From contig MU839130.1 of the NCBI GenBank assembly GCA_030685235.1, positions 62,001 to 126,000 on the forward strand: 64,000 bases of DNA, in the 5' to 3' direction. The notes beneath the pieces are model-generated. The model was given only the letters and a program-made list of their open reading frames with translations, was not told the DNA's origin and made no database searches. Shown one piece after another: positions 44,335-56,343 of this stretch. Origin of the DNA: Copromyces sp. CBS 386.78. Taxonomy: Eukaryota; Ascomycota; Sordariomycetes; Sordariales; Sordariaceae. Made by a program: the position numbers and the translations under genes. Every line of letters begins with the position of its first letter. Within the stretch, counting starts at the first letter, position 1.

Positions 44335-46015
44335 ATGGCGAACGTGATCAACAATCTCTTTGGCGGCGCAAAGCCTGCCAGCGTCATTCCAGACAAGGCG
44401 GGCGATTCTGGTATGTGGCTTTGATCTGTAATCCTATCTGCTGGACACATTGGAAGCACCTTCATGCCCCTAACCGTGCCCTCCAACCGAACGGCTACGA
44501 TGCTCACGATGCCCCCCCAGTCAGACACGGTTGCTTGGGCTAGGCTCTAGATATCCCGGCTGCTCTACCCACCAGAGCTCGCATAATGTCGATCAATGGG
44601 CCTCTGCTTCGCTTCCCGAACCTTCAACTGCGCTTCAACTGAATGGAATGACTGACCTTTTGGACCCCAGACTTCGCCGACTTCGCAGAGGGCGCCGACC
44701 CGTCTCCCATCCCCATCGTTCCCGTAACGACCACTCTCGCCGGTGCCCAGGCCGCAAAGACCGCCGTCCCCTACACAAAGTGGTACAATGTGCACGAGCG
44801 TCATAGCCTTTCCGAATTCAAGACCGAGGGCTTCATTCTGGCCGCTATCACCGTTGTGCTGGTCCTCCATCTCTTCGGTGCCCGTTTAAACCGCTCCAAG
44901 GCCAAGAAGTGGATTCGCGCCCATGCTTCAACATTGGGCTCCGAGTTTGCCCTTGTTGGCTTCTCTGGTGTTCCCAGGGCTCTCTCGGACAAGTCCGGTG
45001 ATGACCTCACCCAGGCTCTGGCCGACATCAACTCCCAGAAGGGTGACGCCATCCTCAAGGAGAAGAGCCTCTTCGAGTTCGCTACCTACGCCACCGGCCG
45101 TGTCAACGTTGCCTTTGTCGATGTCAAGCTCACCCTGGTCAAGCGCTTCAACCCCTTCATCACTCTCGCCGAGAACGTCATTGGTTTCTTCTGGGATAGC
45201 TACGCCCAGCCTACCGATTCCGTCGAGGCCACCTTGTATCCCTTCGATGGCAAGGAGGCGCTCACCGTTCCCGCTATGCCTGGCGCGGCTGAGCTCCGCC
45301 AGAGCGACAAGAAGAGCACTTTCGACGGGTTTGTCTGGGCTATTGTTCACAAGGAGAGTATGAAGCAGGTCCGCGACGAGCGTTACGATGTCTCCCTTAC
45401 CTACACCAAGGACAACAACAAGCTTCCTCAGTGGTTGACCGTTATGAGTGAGAGCGCTGAGATTACCGACGCGCTGCTTACCCCTGAGCTGATCAAGGCT
45501 GCCGAGTCTGCTGGCGACCTCCTCGAGTACCTTATTGTTTCCGACCAACCTATTGACAAGCCCAAGACGTGAGTACATATCATCCCCTCTTCCGTTCATG
45601 AACCGCACCAGCACATGTGTACTGACATAATCCACTTCACAGTGTCGAGGAGACCAACCCCCGCAAGCGCATCTTCCTCAAGTACCGCCTCCCCTCGGAC
45701 AACAACTATGAGCCTCTCCTGCCCATCTTCCAGTACTTCCTCCGCATGACGGACCAGCTCGTGCAGGTGGCGCACTTCCGCCCTGAGGTCCTCCGCAAGG
45801 TCAAGTCGGTCCGCGACGAGATGATCAAGGGCATCAAGAAGGCGAGCGAGCAGGAGAAGGCCGAGGAGCTGGCGGCCGAGCGCGAGAAGCAGCGCAAGGC
45901 CAAGCGCGACGCCGAGTTGGCCGCTATGGACGCCAAGGCGCAGAAGAAGTTCCTGGAGAAGGAGAGGGAGAGGGAGGCCAAGAGGGCGACCAAGAAGATG
46001 ACTACTAGGGCCTAA
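44335..46015 (+). CDS. CCDC47-like ER membrane protein (DUF1682 family)
   Basis: Exons are 44335..44410, 44671..45568 and 45643..46015 (448 aa). The first intron is 260 bp (GTATGT donor, CCCAG acceptor) and the second 74 bp (GTGAGT, CACAG). The joins are AGDS-D-FADFAEGADPS and DKPK-T-VEETNPRKR. After an acidic N-terminus there is one transmembrane helix at about residues 79-97 (GFILAAITVVLVLHLFGA). A conserved cytosolic globular domain follows, including SLFEFATYATGRVNVAFVDVKL and VWAIVHKESMKQVRDERYDVSL. The tail is a long lysine/glutamate-rich coiled coil (KKASEQEKAEELAAEREKQR onward). In animals CCDC47 is part of the PAT complex, which helps insert multipass proteins at the ER translocon; that the fungal protein does the same is inference. 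Confidence 0.9.
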
Positions 46016-46608
46016 AAAGCTCCTTTACTTCTTGGAATGTTGTATGTGTGATGACTATGAAATGGCCTAGGGGGGGTAATGGGTTGGGGGTTCGGATGAC
46101 CCTGTAGGGTGATGATGGTTTTGGCTGAGGGATGATGAAAGGAGGGCTTGTAATCAAAGTATAGTTATAATAACGTGTATATGCGTCTGTATGTTGTATG
46201 TATAAAATAATGTGGAGATGGGTCGATGAGCAAGATGTGAACTTGGAAAGGCCCCGAAAGTGAAGTGAAGCGTGATGTCCAAGGTGTTTGAGTCCCGTTG
46301 GTGTAAGGCGGTACATTATTCATTCATGTCTGAGGACTACCCCAATATCCTCTCCTTCATCCTCCTATATCCCTTTTGCTCAATCTGTGCTGCGCGAGAC
46401 GGCTTGACAAAAGCCGCCTTCCCAACAAAAAGAACCAGCCATTCTGCATTGGTTCGTAGGAGAAAGCTTCGATTAGAATCAACTTTCTCTCGTGGAGATT
46501 ACATGATCCTCGACATATGAAAACAGACAAGCAAGCCACCAAATACCAAGTTAACGTATAAAAGGTGAGCAGGTTGAGAAGGTGAAGGTGAAGTAACTAG
46601 GCAGATGA
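46016..46608. other. Convergent gap, no gene seen
   Basis: 593 bp between the CCDC47-like gene (+) and the Ecm15-like gene (-). Probably both 3' UTRs. Confidence 0.5.
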
Positions 46609-47195
46609 CTAATCCTTAGACAAGATTCCTTCCACTTTCTTCACCTTGTCTTCAGCTGTCTGTGTCTTGTCGGTTCTGTTGAAGAGAAAGGGTCAGCAAG
46701 AGCAACGCAACGCGACGCAACGCATGATGGATGATACTCCAAAACCAGAGCATAATAAGAAGGGAAAAAAGAAGAAGAGAGGATAAGCAGAACAAAACAT
46801 ACCTAGTCCCAGCCCGCATAGAAGTCTGCACCCTCTTCGCACCCTCTTGGTGAACGACCGCGTGCGCTTGGCCAATGACTTTCATCACTTCGTCCCAGGG
46901 TCCTTCAACAGTGGTACCGGCCGAGTGCATCGTGTGCTTCAATCCGCTGGCTTTCAACAGTCTCTGCACCTCGGCGACTTCGTTGGCGACGGAGACGTTG
47001 CCTGTTCCAACCTGTTTTTTTGTCGCAAAAGACCAAAAAGTTAGCAGGTTTTTCTTGACGATGTTTATATAGAAGAGTAGTTCTGTGAGAAACACATAAC
47101 CCGAGCTGCCCAATGCTCATACTCACCGGAACCAAGCAGAAATCTACGTAACACGACGCAGGCGTTTGGATGTTGGGGTAATCGTGGAAACTCAT
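46609..47195 (-). CDS. ECM15: UPF0045 / thiamine-binding-fold protein, Ecm15-like
   Basis: Small protein of the MTH1187/YkoF-like family. Exons are 47195..47127, 47011..46803 and 46675..46609 (114 aa; yeast Ecm15 is about 104). Donors are GTGAGT and GTATGT, acceptors AACAG and CAACAG, and all joins are in phase. They read DFCLVP-VGTGNVSVANEVAEV and QTSMRAGT-R-TDKTQTAEDKV. Conserved family blocks are LVPVGTG.SV, GLKHTMHSAGTTVEGPWDEV and VIGQAHAVVHQEGAKRVQTSMRAGTR. Bacterial and yeast relatives bind thiamine or related ligands as tetramers; the fungal role is unclear, and Ecm15 was named from a cell-wall screen. The gene is convergent with the CCDC47-like gene. Confidence 0.92.
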
Positions 47196-49223
47196 CTTGA
47201 GATAGAAAGGGTGTTGAAGTCTCAGGAGATGTCGGGAGAAATGACTGAGAAGAGTTCGGTGGTGAAGAGGTCTGAAGAGACTCATATTTAAGGTTCAAGG
47301 GAGAGGAGAATATGTCCGGGCACGCATCAGATGTTGAGGTTGGTGGTTGTTGGTTGCGTCAGTGGGTTGCGTCAGTGTCGTGTCACTGCGGTTGGACTTG
47401 AAGGTGCAGTTGGAGGCTTGGAAGCGTGCCTTCCTGGATGTAGTATGTTCGATAAGCGAAGAGCAAAAATGTTTCAAGTTTCATTTCATATAAATGGCTC
47501 AAAAGTCCGGTCCGAACTAACTGCACTGATTGCTTATATTCACAACCCATTGATTGTCTATTTAAGCCCATCGACAGTGCTGGCCCACGAGATACCTTAT
47601 CCCACGGCAAGGTCCAAGCTTCCGCTATCGTGGTCGTGCGAATGTCAACAAACCCCACACCTTGTATAGTATAGTACCTGGAGTGTGGAAGCAACCAATT
47701 TAAGGGGCACTTGCCCCTCATCCAGGGTCATGATCGTAAGTGTAAAGGGTATATATCCCACTCGGAATCCAAGGTCGTAAAGCCTCTCAATACAGAGCCC
47801 ATGGTAACGAAAACAGAATATCTGCATAGAAGTGTTGATGGTGGACTATGCCATCCTCGAGGTAGACAACCTGTGTTGCGGGGATGGTACGGGGGTTCGA
47901 GTTCTCTGCCAGGCAACTTTCCGTGTCGAATGGAGGATGGAGGCATCGTGTTAACCCTGGTGCCATAGTCGATAGCGCTTGTTTGATGTCGTCAGAGGGT
48001 GTTCTGTCATACTCTCTTGGAGGTTTATTGGTGTTGGATCAAGAAATGCGAGAACTTGAGTATAAAACCACGATAACCGACTTGGTAGATCTAAGATGTG
48101 TTATTGCAAGCTGTAAATCGGCGACAGAGAGCTTCCACTTTGGTGTTGACCACACGATGCGGTTGATCAGGCAGCACGGAGTAGACGGGGTGTCATGACA
48201 CGATGATTCTCGTGCATACAATCGCCATATCTCCATCCGGCCTAACGCGCGACATCTTGATCGGTGGCCTTGAATCCGAAAAGATTCGTCTTGGTTCTTG
48301 ACTTTTGTTGGCGCCACGTTGTGAAGTTTGGGTTGATAGCTGGTGTAAATGCTGTCCCCGCCCTTGAATGTGCAGATGTTAGTGTGTGATACCTTTGCGG
48401 TGCGAAGTCCATAGTAGTTGTTACTGATAGGGTACAGCTGGCGGGCACCTGCTGTTTTGCAGACGGGACAGCCTGAACTTGGGCACTCGCACCTGCAGGA
48501 CAACTGCTGCGAGTCTGCTGTCAGTTGCCTCAACCTGCCATGCCGCCATCCTGCCGTCCCACGGCGGGGGGCCGCCCTGAACAGGACTGGAAACAGGAGG
48601 CGTTAGCATGATGCCCGGCATGCGCCGTGCTAATCGCAAGAGGAACAACCATCCCGCTCCCGGACGAACACGGCAACAACACAGCCAAACACCCAAGCAC
48701 GTCGACGGCACACTCACTGCGACGAGACCAACATCTTCCCCGTCCAGTCAACCATAGGCCCATCGCCCAGCAAGCCCCCCCCGATCGCGAACCCACCGTT
48801 ATCCCTGCGATTAGACAAGCGGGAAACCGGGCCCCGGGAACCCTTTCGACTGCCAGTCCCCGTGGTTACAACTGCCTACACTACACTACCTACTACCAAC
48901 TATTTGGTTGCTCTTGGACACTTCTCGTGGTGATCTGTTGTTTAGGCGATTATGCATTGCTTCTAGACTGCCTCTCCCTCCTTTGATTGCATAGTTTCGA
49001 TGCCGTGAAGAGCTGTCCAACTCTCAGTCGAGTCGCCTACCCACCGGTATCCCCAAACGACCGCCCCCCTCCTTGCGCCCCTCGATCCAAGGCACCACCG
49101 CGTCCGTCGTCCGAGTGTCACTCTGCCGATTCTCCTCGCTCGACATATTGCCCACCACCCCGAACCCAGACGAATCGAACCGTACGACCCCAATAGTTTA
49201 TAGGCCAGCTCACAGCCAGCGCG
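47196..49223. promoter_or_regulatory. Divergent 2 kb gap between the Ecm15-like gene and the NAK kinase
   Basis: Promoters for both flanking genes. Upstream of the kinase (48600-49200) the plus strand is C-rich, as in fungal 5' leaders, and contains several upstream ATGs (for example the open frame at 48627-48986). None resembles a known protein. Confidence 0.45.
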
Positions 49224-52200
49224 ATGGCTTCGTTTGGACAAGCGGTGCCGGCGGCTGCCCCGAGGCCGGGTCCGTATGGAGCAGCGTACGGGGCTCCCGT
49301 GGCGGTCAGCGCCCCTGCTGCCCCAGCAGGCACCTTTGCGCCCGGCACCAAGATCCAATGCGGCTCCCACCGAGTTGTCATCCAGAAGTACCTTTCCGAA
49401 GGCGGTTTTGCACATGTCTATCTGGTCAAGCTGCCGGCGGCGGTCAATGGCACCGACCTGGCCGTGCTCAAGAGGGTCGCCGTGCCGGACAAGGAGGCCC
49501 TCCGCGGCATGCGCACCGAGGTCGAGACCATGAAGCGCCTCAAGGGCCACAAGGCCATCGTCACCTATATCGATTCGCATGCCTCTGAGATGCGTGGCAC
49601 CGGCGGCTACGAGGTCTTCCTCCTGATGGAATACTGCAATGGCGGCGGTCTTATCGACTTCATGAACACCCGGTTGCAGCACCGTCTGACCGAGCCCGAG
49701 ATCCTCAACATCTTCTCTGATGTTGCCGAAGGTGTTGCCTGCATGCATTACCTCAAGCCGCCACTCCTCCACCGCGATTTGAAGGTCGAGAACGTGCTCA
49801 TCAACATGATTGGCAGTGTCAGAAAGTTCAAGCTATGCGACTTTGGCTCGGCCGCCCCGCCCCGTCCAGCCCCGACCACCGTTACGGAATGCCGTCTTGT
49901 GGATGAAGACATCCAGAAGCATACGACGATGCAGTATAGGAGCCCCGAAATGGTTGATGTGTACCGCAAACAGCCCATCGACGAGAAGTCGGATATCTGG
50001 GCGCTGGGCGTCCTACTATACAAGCTGTGCTATTACACTACACCGTTCGAAGAAGGAGGGACCTTGGCGATCCTAAACGCCAGCTACAAGTTCCATAGCT
50101 ACCCTGTCTTCTCCGACAGGTTGAAGAAGCTCATCGGTAAGCATCCCGTGGTCGCCTGTTTTTGGACCTAGTACTCATCCGTTATCAGCTTGGATGCTAC
50201 AGGAGAACCAACAAGCCCGCCCGAATATCTATCAGGTGCTCCGAGAAGCTTGCGCTATGCAAGCCAAGGAGCCTCCTGTCAAAGACGTAAGTGTTCCGGG
50301 TTACTTCCGACTGAGCTTCCATCAGGCAACTAACCTTTGTACAGATCTATACGGGGACACATGCAGACACCAGGAAGCGCGAACACTCACAGAGCCAGGT
50401 TAAGTCTCCCCCAGTCGTTGGCGCTGTATTTGCGGCCCCGGTAGTCCAACAACAGGTCATCCCCGAAGTTGAGCGTATGCGACGAGGGAGACTGCCTGCG
50501 CCGTCCCAACCAGTATCTCAACCGACGACGACCAGTCCTGGACCCGGGAAAGTCACGAATGGTGACCCTTTTGCTGCGCTTGATACCAAGCTTCCACTCA
50601 AGAATGCCGACGAGCTATCGAATAAGTTTCCGACGCTCGACCAGTTCTCCCTTCTACATGACCGGGGGACCAAGTTTGACTTCGACAGTGGTGTCGCTCA
50701 ACCTCCACAGCAACAGAAGGACATTTCGCAAAGGGTAGCTGAAAGACTGGCGGACGAGGTATTCAAGGTGAAGCCGTCACCTTCCCCGACTCCGGTGCCG
50801 GTGAGCCAGCGGGTCTCGCTTGATCTGAACAAGGGAAATCCGTATGCGGCTGCTATGGAGTCTCAGCGCATGTCACCATCCGTCAACCCAGCTTCCACGC
50901 TCCCGAGGCAAGGCGAGCCAAGCCGCGCTTCAGCCATTATCTCCAGCATACCCGAACTCCAAACCATCTCCTCGCCGAATTCACAGAGTCCGTTCCAGTC
51001 ACCTCCACCAACTAGACCTAAGATGGTTTCAACCGGAACCATGACCGAATCACCACCTCCGGTATATCGTTTCCCACCAGCAGAGCATCACCGGGCCGCT
51101 AGTGTCCCCCGGCAGCACGAGACTGGGCCTACATCATTTACACGCGCTGCCACGACGGTGTTACTATCCCCTGGAGCCGCCGGGTCACCAAACGCTTCGT
51201 TGCAAGGGCAAATGCACACTGCGCAGGGGCATCATCCCAGGTCTTCGAGACCGTCACTTGAAGGTGGCCGCCCAAGCTTCGATGCCTTTGACCTACCCAC
51301 TAGATCCAAACAGCAGGAGAGCAATTCTCGGTCACGACCTGCCAGTATCTATCTCGAATCAGACCTGAACTATCTGCGTGAAAAAGAGGCGGCTGCCAAG
51401 CCACTTCACTCGCCGAGCCTTTCGGCTTCCAGATTCTCGTTCGACAAGGGCCCCCCTTCGCCGAAGCTGGAGGAGGAGCGCAACATTCGGTCCAGCGTCG
51501 AATTCTTGCGTTCAATGGAGGATTCCGATACCAAGAAGAAAGACAAGGGTGCCAAGCATCATTCAAAGCGCTCCAGCTTGAGTTCACTAAGTGCTGGTAC
51601 CAAGAACCTCTTTGCTGGCAAATTCGGAGATGCGTTCAAGAGGTTTGAGGGTGGTGCGGGTAACAGTGGACCTCCGAAGACGCCATCTCCTCTGAAGGAT
51701 ATTGATGCAGAACTCGACCGTTTCAACAAGTTGACGCCAATCGCGGGATCCGAGGCAACTGACGACAGGAGCGACGATGGCCGTCGTTTTGGAGACGATA
51801 ACACGGACGACATGACTCCTGAAATGCGTCGGGAGGAAGAGGCACGCATGTTGGCGGCAGAAGAGGCTCGTGTCGCCGCTGCGCAGGCCGAGTATCGTGC
51901 GCGCGTTGCGCAACGTACCGGTACGGGTTCGGCAACGGCCCCGACGCCGCTGTCCAAGAGCATTGGCGGCGTCCCTCGTGCTGTGTCCATTCAGAACAAG
52001 GTCCAGAGCCTCCTGGATGAAAGCAGTCGCTCGGCGCCAGTGTCCAGGACAGCTCATGGATACGGCCACTATACCGATGCCGACGCCGGTGGGCCTCGTG
52101 GCTCGACTGACAGTCTTGGAGATTCGAGGCCTTCGGTTGCAAAGAAGCCCATTACCATTACCGGACAGCCCGTGACCGGATCTCTACCGCGACCCCCAAC

Positions 52201-52660
52201 CTCGTCCGGCATGTCCATGAACATGACGGGGGCAAAACCACCGGCTGCGCCCCCGAAACCCACACGACTTACTGCAAACTTAACAGCCGGCGGTGGAGCT
52301 GGCTCGCCGCCTAGACAGTCCTACAGCACCAGCACGATGATCCTGCACAAACAGCTCAGGCCCGGGACATCTTCGAGCTCATTAATAGACATGGATAGAA
52401 GCGACAGTATTGGAGCGAGGGCAGGAGGAGCACCAGACTACAGCAGAGCAAGCAGAGAAGCGCTGGTCGCCGTAGAGGGTTTGCCTGGGCAGAACTCTCC
52501 CATGCTACTGCAGATGTCGGCGGCCGAGAAGGATGATTATATCAAGGACTTTCAGAAGCGGTTTCCTAGCCTTACCAGTATAGAGATGGTTGAAACGGAC
52601 GTGGGTGCCGGGTCTGGGACCACAGGTGGTGGTGGTGGTGAGTGGACTGATGCCCGCTGA
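49224..52660 (+). CDS. Ser/Thr protein kinase of the NAK (Ark1/Prk1/AAK1) family
   Basis: Exons are 49224..50136, 50189..50286 and 50345..52660 (1108 aa). Introns are 52 and 58 bp, with joins LKKLI-A-WMLQENQQARPNIYQVL and EPPVKD-IYTGTHADTRKRE. The kinase domain covers about residues 48-335. It has a glycine loop LSEGGFAHVYLV, the ATP lysine in AVLKRVAV (Lys83), the catalytic loop LLHRDLKVEN (Asp185) and DFGSA (Asp206). The activation loop has QKHTTMQYRSPEMVD, and a NAK-type YYTTPFEE segment follows. SEGGFAxVY and the DFGSA motif are typical of Ark1/Prk1/AAK1/GAK kinases, which regulate actin patches and clathrin endocytosis in yeast. The long tail is Ser/Pro-rich and probably disordered. It has NPYAA and DPFAAL motifs of the kind that bind EH domains or adaptors, a SLSSLSAGTKNLFAGKFGDAFKRFE helix, and a coiled-coil-like MRREEEARMLAAEEARVAAAQ segment. 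The role in endocytosis is inferred from family. Confidence 0.94.
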
Positions 52661-52845
52661 GGGCTATAAACGTGTGGATCGCAGATGAAGGAAGCAAGGA
52701 AGAAAGAAAGGGGAATAATAACGTTGCGTCGTGACAATTACATACACACGGTCTTGAAACGTCATTGAACATGCTGTTTGCCTGTCCTTGTTGTTGTTGC
52801 GACTCTTGACATCAAGTCAGAGAAGAAGGTCATGATGTAACGCCA

Positions 52846-52915
52846 TATTTATTTACTTATTTATTTATTTTATTATTTATTTTTTTATTTTCTTTTTTTT
52901 TTTTGCAAAAACAGT
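52846..52915 (+). repeat. (TTTA)n / poly-T low-complexity tract
   Basis: TTTA-type units grading into a run of T residues, in the 3' flank of the kinase gene. Confidence 0.9.
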
Positions 52916-53029
52916 CATGATGCCCTCACTGAACAGGACGGGCACGCACACACTACATATGCTATCTATAGGCACAACCACATCTATCTATCTATTAGTA
53001 CCATATTTATAATTGCAAATGCACATAGA

Positions 53030-53032
<3 letters not shown>

Positions 53033-53062
<30 letters not shown>
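53033..53062 (+). repeat. (AC)15 microsatellite
   Basis: Thirty bases of perfect AC dinucleotide repeat, followed by ACGCAC. Likely polymorphic between strains. Confidence 0.95.
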
Positions 53063-53067
<5 letters not shown>

Positions 53068-56000
53068 TGAAAGCGGGATCGAAACTTTTATGACTGATAT
53101 CGGGTTTACCGTCGACATTAACGTGAAGATGACGGAGTTCTATCCTTGTCCGATTCCTTATCCTCGCATTCTTCACTCACTTCATCCGCATTCATCCATC
53201 CATTCATTTAACTAACACTGCCCCTCTCTATCTCCCCATCTCCCCCTTTCGCCTCCTAGGGACACACACCATACTTGGGTGACCTTTTGATCGAAATTGC
53301 AACCCTCCATCTCTTTCTCTGTAACGCTGACACCGCCCACCTCCCATTGCAACTAGTTGCCTTATAGCCTATATCATCGCCATTTAAGGTTCAGGTGCAG
53401 CGGCCGAGGGAGGTGAAGAGAGGCGAGGGAGGGTATCGTATCCGATCCGTCATATCTCTCTCATCCGCTCGTGATGACCATAAACATCAACATTCGCTGT
53501 GCCTCACTTTCTTCATCCCAGCGCTTGCCTATCTACCCACAGATCCCCTTGTCATCAATCAAACGGTGTTTATTGGGATGTTGAATTACCTTCGGTGTGA
53601 TGAGAGGAGGGGTCTTATCAGCTTTATATGCTCGGATTTGATACATCACATACCAAAGGAAATCAACTTCATCACGGCCGTCACCTCTCGGCGGCGCACA
53701 GCGACCACAATGGTCAAAGCCACAGCTGGGCGGCGGCACATTCTGCACACACTACCTGTGTTGGTATCAAGAATTCCTGATTCGAGTGTCCATGGTTCTT
53801 GCCTAGATCCCCGGTCCGAAGCTGCAGTAACCTACCCTACATCTCCTACCTGAAGAATCTGCAGTGCAGATAGATTATATATGTACACCCACGTGCTATC
53901 AAGTAGACGAAGAATGTCAAGTAAAGTAGGTACACCATCGTATGTATAGCATTGACTGTGTAAGCAGAACGCGGTGACGACTTGCTGTCCAGGTCCTCGG
54001 AGTCCTCAGGGTTCAAGCAAGCTCCGTGAGTTATCATCGAGGCTCACTAACGTAGGAACATAATCTATCTCGATATCGATGCATTCCACATTTGAGATAA
54101 GGCATGAAGGTCACATCCGACTACAACCCCCCGCCCGTCGCTAGCCGTCCGGAACACTGTCCGCTCCGTCCGGGCGTGTTAGTTCAGACTGTGTTAGACC
54201 GGTTTAGACCGTAGTCCGGGTGGATCTCCTCCGAATGCTCCGATCATCGGCGCCGAGGTGACATTCACTCTCACCCTGTTTTTGTGCTGTTGGTTTTCGG
54301 CGAAACATCCGTTGGACGGGAGGTGGAGCCAAAGCCGGGGCGGGGCCGGGGGTGTGTTGGCCGTTGGGTGGTGGGGAGGAGGGGGGGCGGCGCGGTCACG
54401 GTCGGACTCGGAGGAAAGAACCAGGTCAGGTATAGCGTCGAACACCGACCCCAGCCGGACTGGCTCACCGGCGTGCGTCTAACACATTCGAGTATGGGGT
54501 ATGGGGTAGTCTAGACTTTCTTGGGTGTTGGCGCCGTCGTACATACTGCCAAACCTTCCCCAGTCCACAATCCACCTCGTCTTGGTGAAATTCTCCCAAA
54601 GCTGTGGATTTTTGGACATCAAAATCTGGGGTTGGTTATGGGGTTAGACTGGGGATAAAATGGAGAATGCCGAGATGAGATCTCATGGGGTTTAGCATGA
54701 ACGAAGGGAAACGACAATGCCACGATAAGGCTATTCCTGGAGTAAACTAGCTTATATCTACCAGTCAATGAGGTACAGTACCGAGAAAAATTTGTTTTCA
54801 AATCACCCAGAGCTTTGACACTCTTGGAACTTTTAGGTAGGCATGAGCACTACGTAACAGAATAGTTCTAGACCGGTGAACTAAAAAAGAATGCTAAAAC
54901 GTGTCAGCAACGGTCGAACCGAGGAGAGCCGAAAATCTGGGGCTGGCGTCATCAAAAGTCGGAAGAACGCGGGTGAGAGTGTTTTGGGCAACAGTGATGA
55001 TGCTTAATTCTCTTCATGATATATGATAACAGTAAATGTAGAGATGACCTCTATCCAAAACCCATCAATGCGTGCCTACTTGTGTGTAGATATGTAAGAC
55101 GTTTCCTCCCGTTCCGTTGTGTCCGATGAATGACCGGTTTCTGATGCTGACAATGAGGATGATGTTATGATCAACAAACACAATAAATGCTTAAACATTG
55201 GACGAAAAAAGAAAAAAAGATGATATAAAAGCTTTGTCTCGATTTCTCTTCTTTTGCGTGATCGCCGCCGCAGCCGCCCGTGAGGGCTGATAAGAGAGTG
55301 AGTGGAATGTTCTTTCTCTTGTTCTTCTGTTTCTTCATGAGTCCCGCCTGCCAGTCCTGTCGTAAAAACTTTTGTTCCAATTCCCGAAATATCCCAAAAA
55401 TGCGCCGCCTCGAGTGAGTGTAGAACATCCACTCCGATGACAAGAAATAACTATCAAGACTATAAAGATTTTGTTGAAAACATTGCCAAAAAAAAGAAAA
55501 AAAAGAAAGCGCAGACAGATATCTAACCCAGCCAAAACAACCCCGGTTTTTTGATGTGTCCATGTCCAGATCTGGTGTACCAATAACAGGTAGGTGGTAA
55601 CCAGTAGAGTGCTTAGTAAGAAAATAAATGATGTTCGAAGAAAAGAAAACTGCTTAACTGCCACAGCGGAAGCAGAGCAGAAAGAAGCGAAGAACTTTGA
55701 GGGCAAGAGCAACTTATCAACACCACAAAAACGACGACATCCGACCAACTGGTCGCGATAAAGGACGCCGAGAGCTTCCCGGTTTCGAATCCCCACGCAC
55801 TAGTGTCCTTCTGGTGGCACTGTGGTCGTCTGCGTCGTCGATTTTCGGGTTGTTCCTTCCCCAATTCCGTGGTCCCAAATGGGATGGCCAAAGAAGTTCC
55901 GGAAATTCCAACCAACCCGCGGGCAGTGACCCCGCCTCTTTGTGCGTTCTTTCCTCTTTGCTTGGTCTCGGCTACCTTGTGTGCCCGACTTTCGTTAGGT

Positions 56001-56343
56001 GGTAGTTTGTGGGGTAGCTCGAATTGATGCCCGTGCTAGATCGAATCGGTCCTGGAAAGAAGGTGGGCAGCCCGGTGTGTGTAACCGGGAAGGGACAACC
56101 GCCATCGCCATCTCCAAAATCAGACCCCGGCCACGCGAGATACCGGGCCAGCAGCACTGTAACTTCAGTGATGGCCCCGAAGCCCCCCACTCTCCCATGC
56201 AATGGAAAACAAACTGCATTGTCCATGACGAAAGATGGGAAAGGTTGACTGCCGTGCACAACTGCGGCACCATGCATCCAGTCGGATGGGAAGGCAAGGA
56301 GATCCGCATCCTCTTACCCGCCCCCTCATCGCTCACATGATCG

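Larger units (their letters stand above)
52661..56343. other. Convergent 3.7 kb gap with simple repeats, no gene seen
   Basis: Between the kinase (+) and the Ecl1-family gene (-). Unusually long for a convergent gap. It contains the TTTA and AC repeats listed separately and a GC-rich stretch near 54300-54420. Open frames up to 160 codons (for example 53395-53853 and 55335-55796) have no recognisable domain or coherent splice pattern. No tRNA or 5S rRNA seen. Confidence 0.45.

Noticed and set aside
55770..55800. GGTTTCGAATCCCC resembling a tRNA B box
   Set aside because: No matching T-stem, acceptor stem or A box at the right distance.
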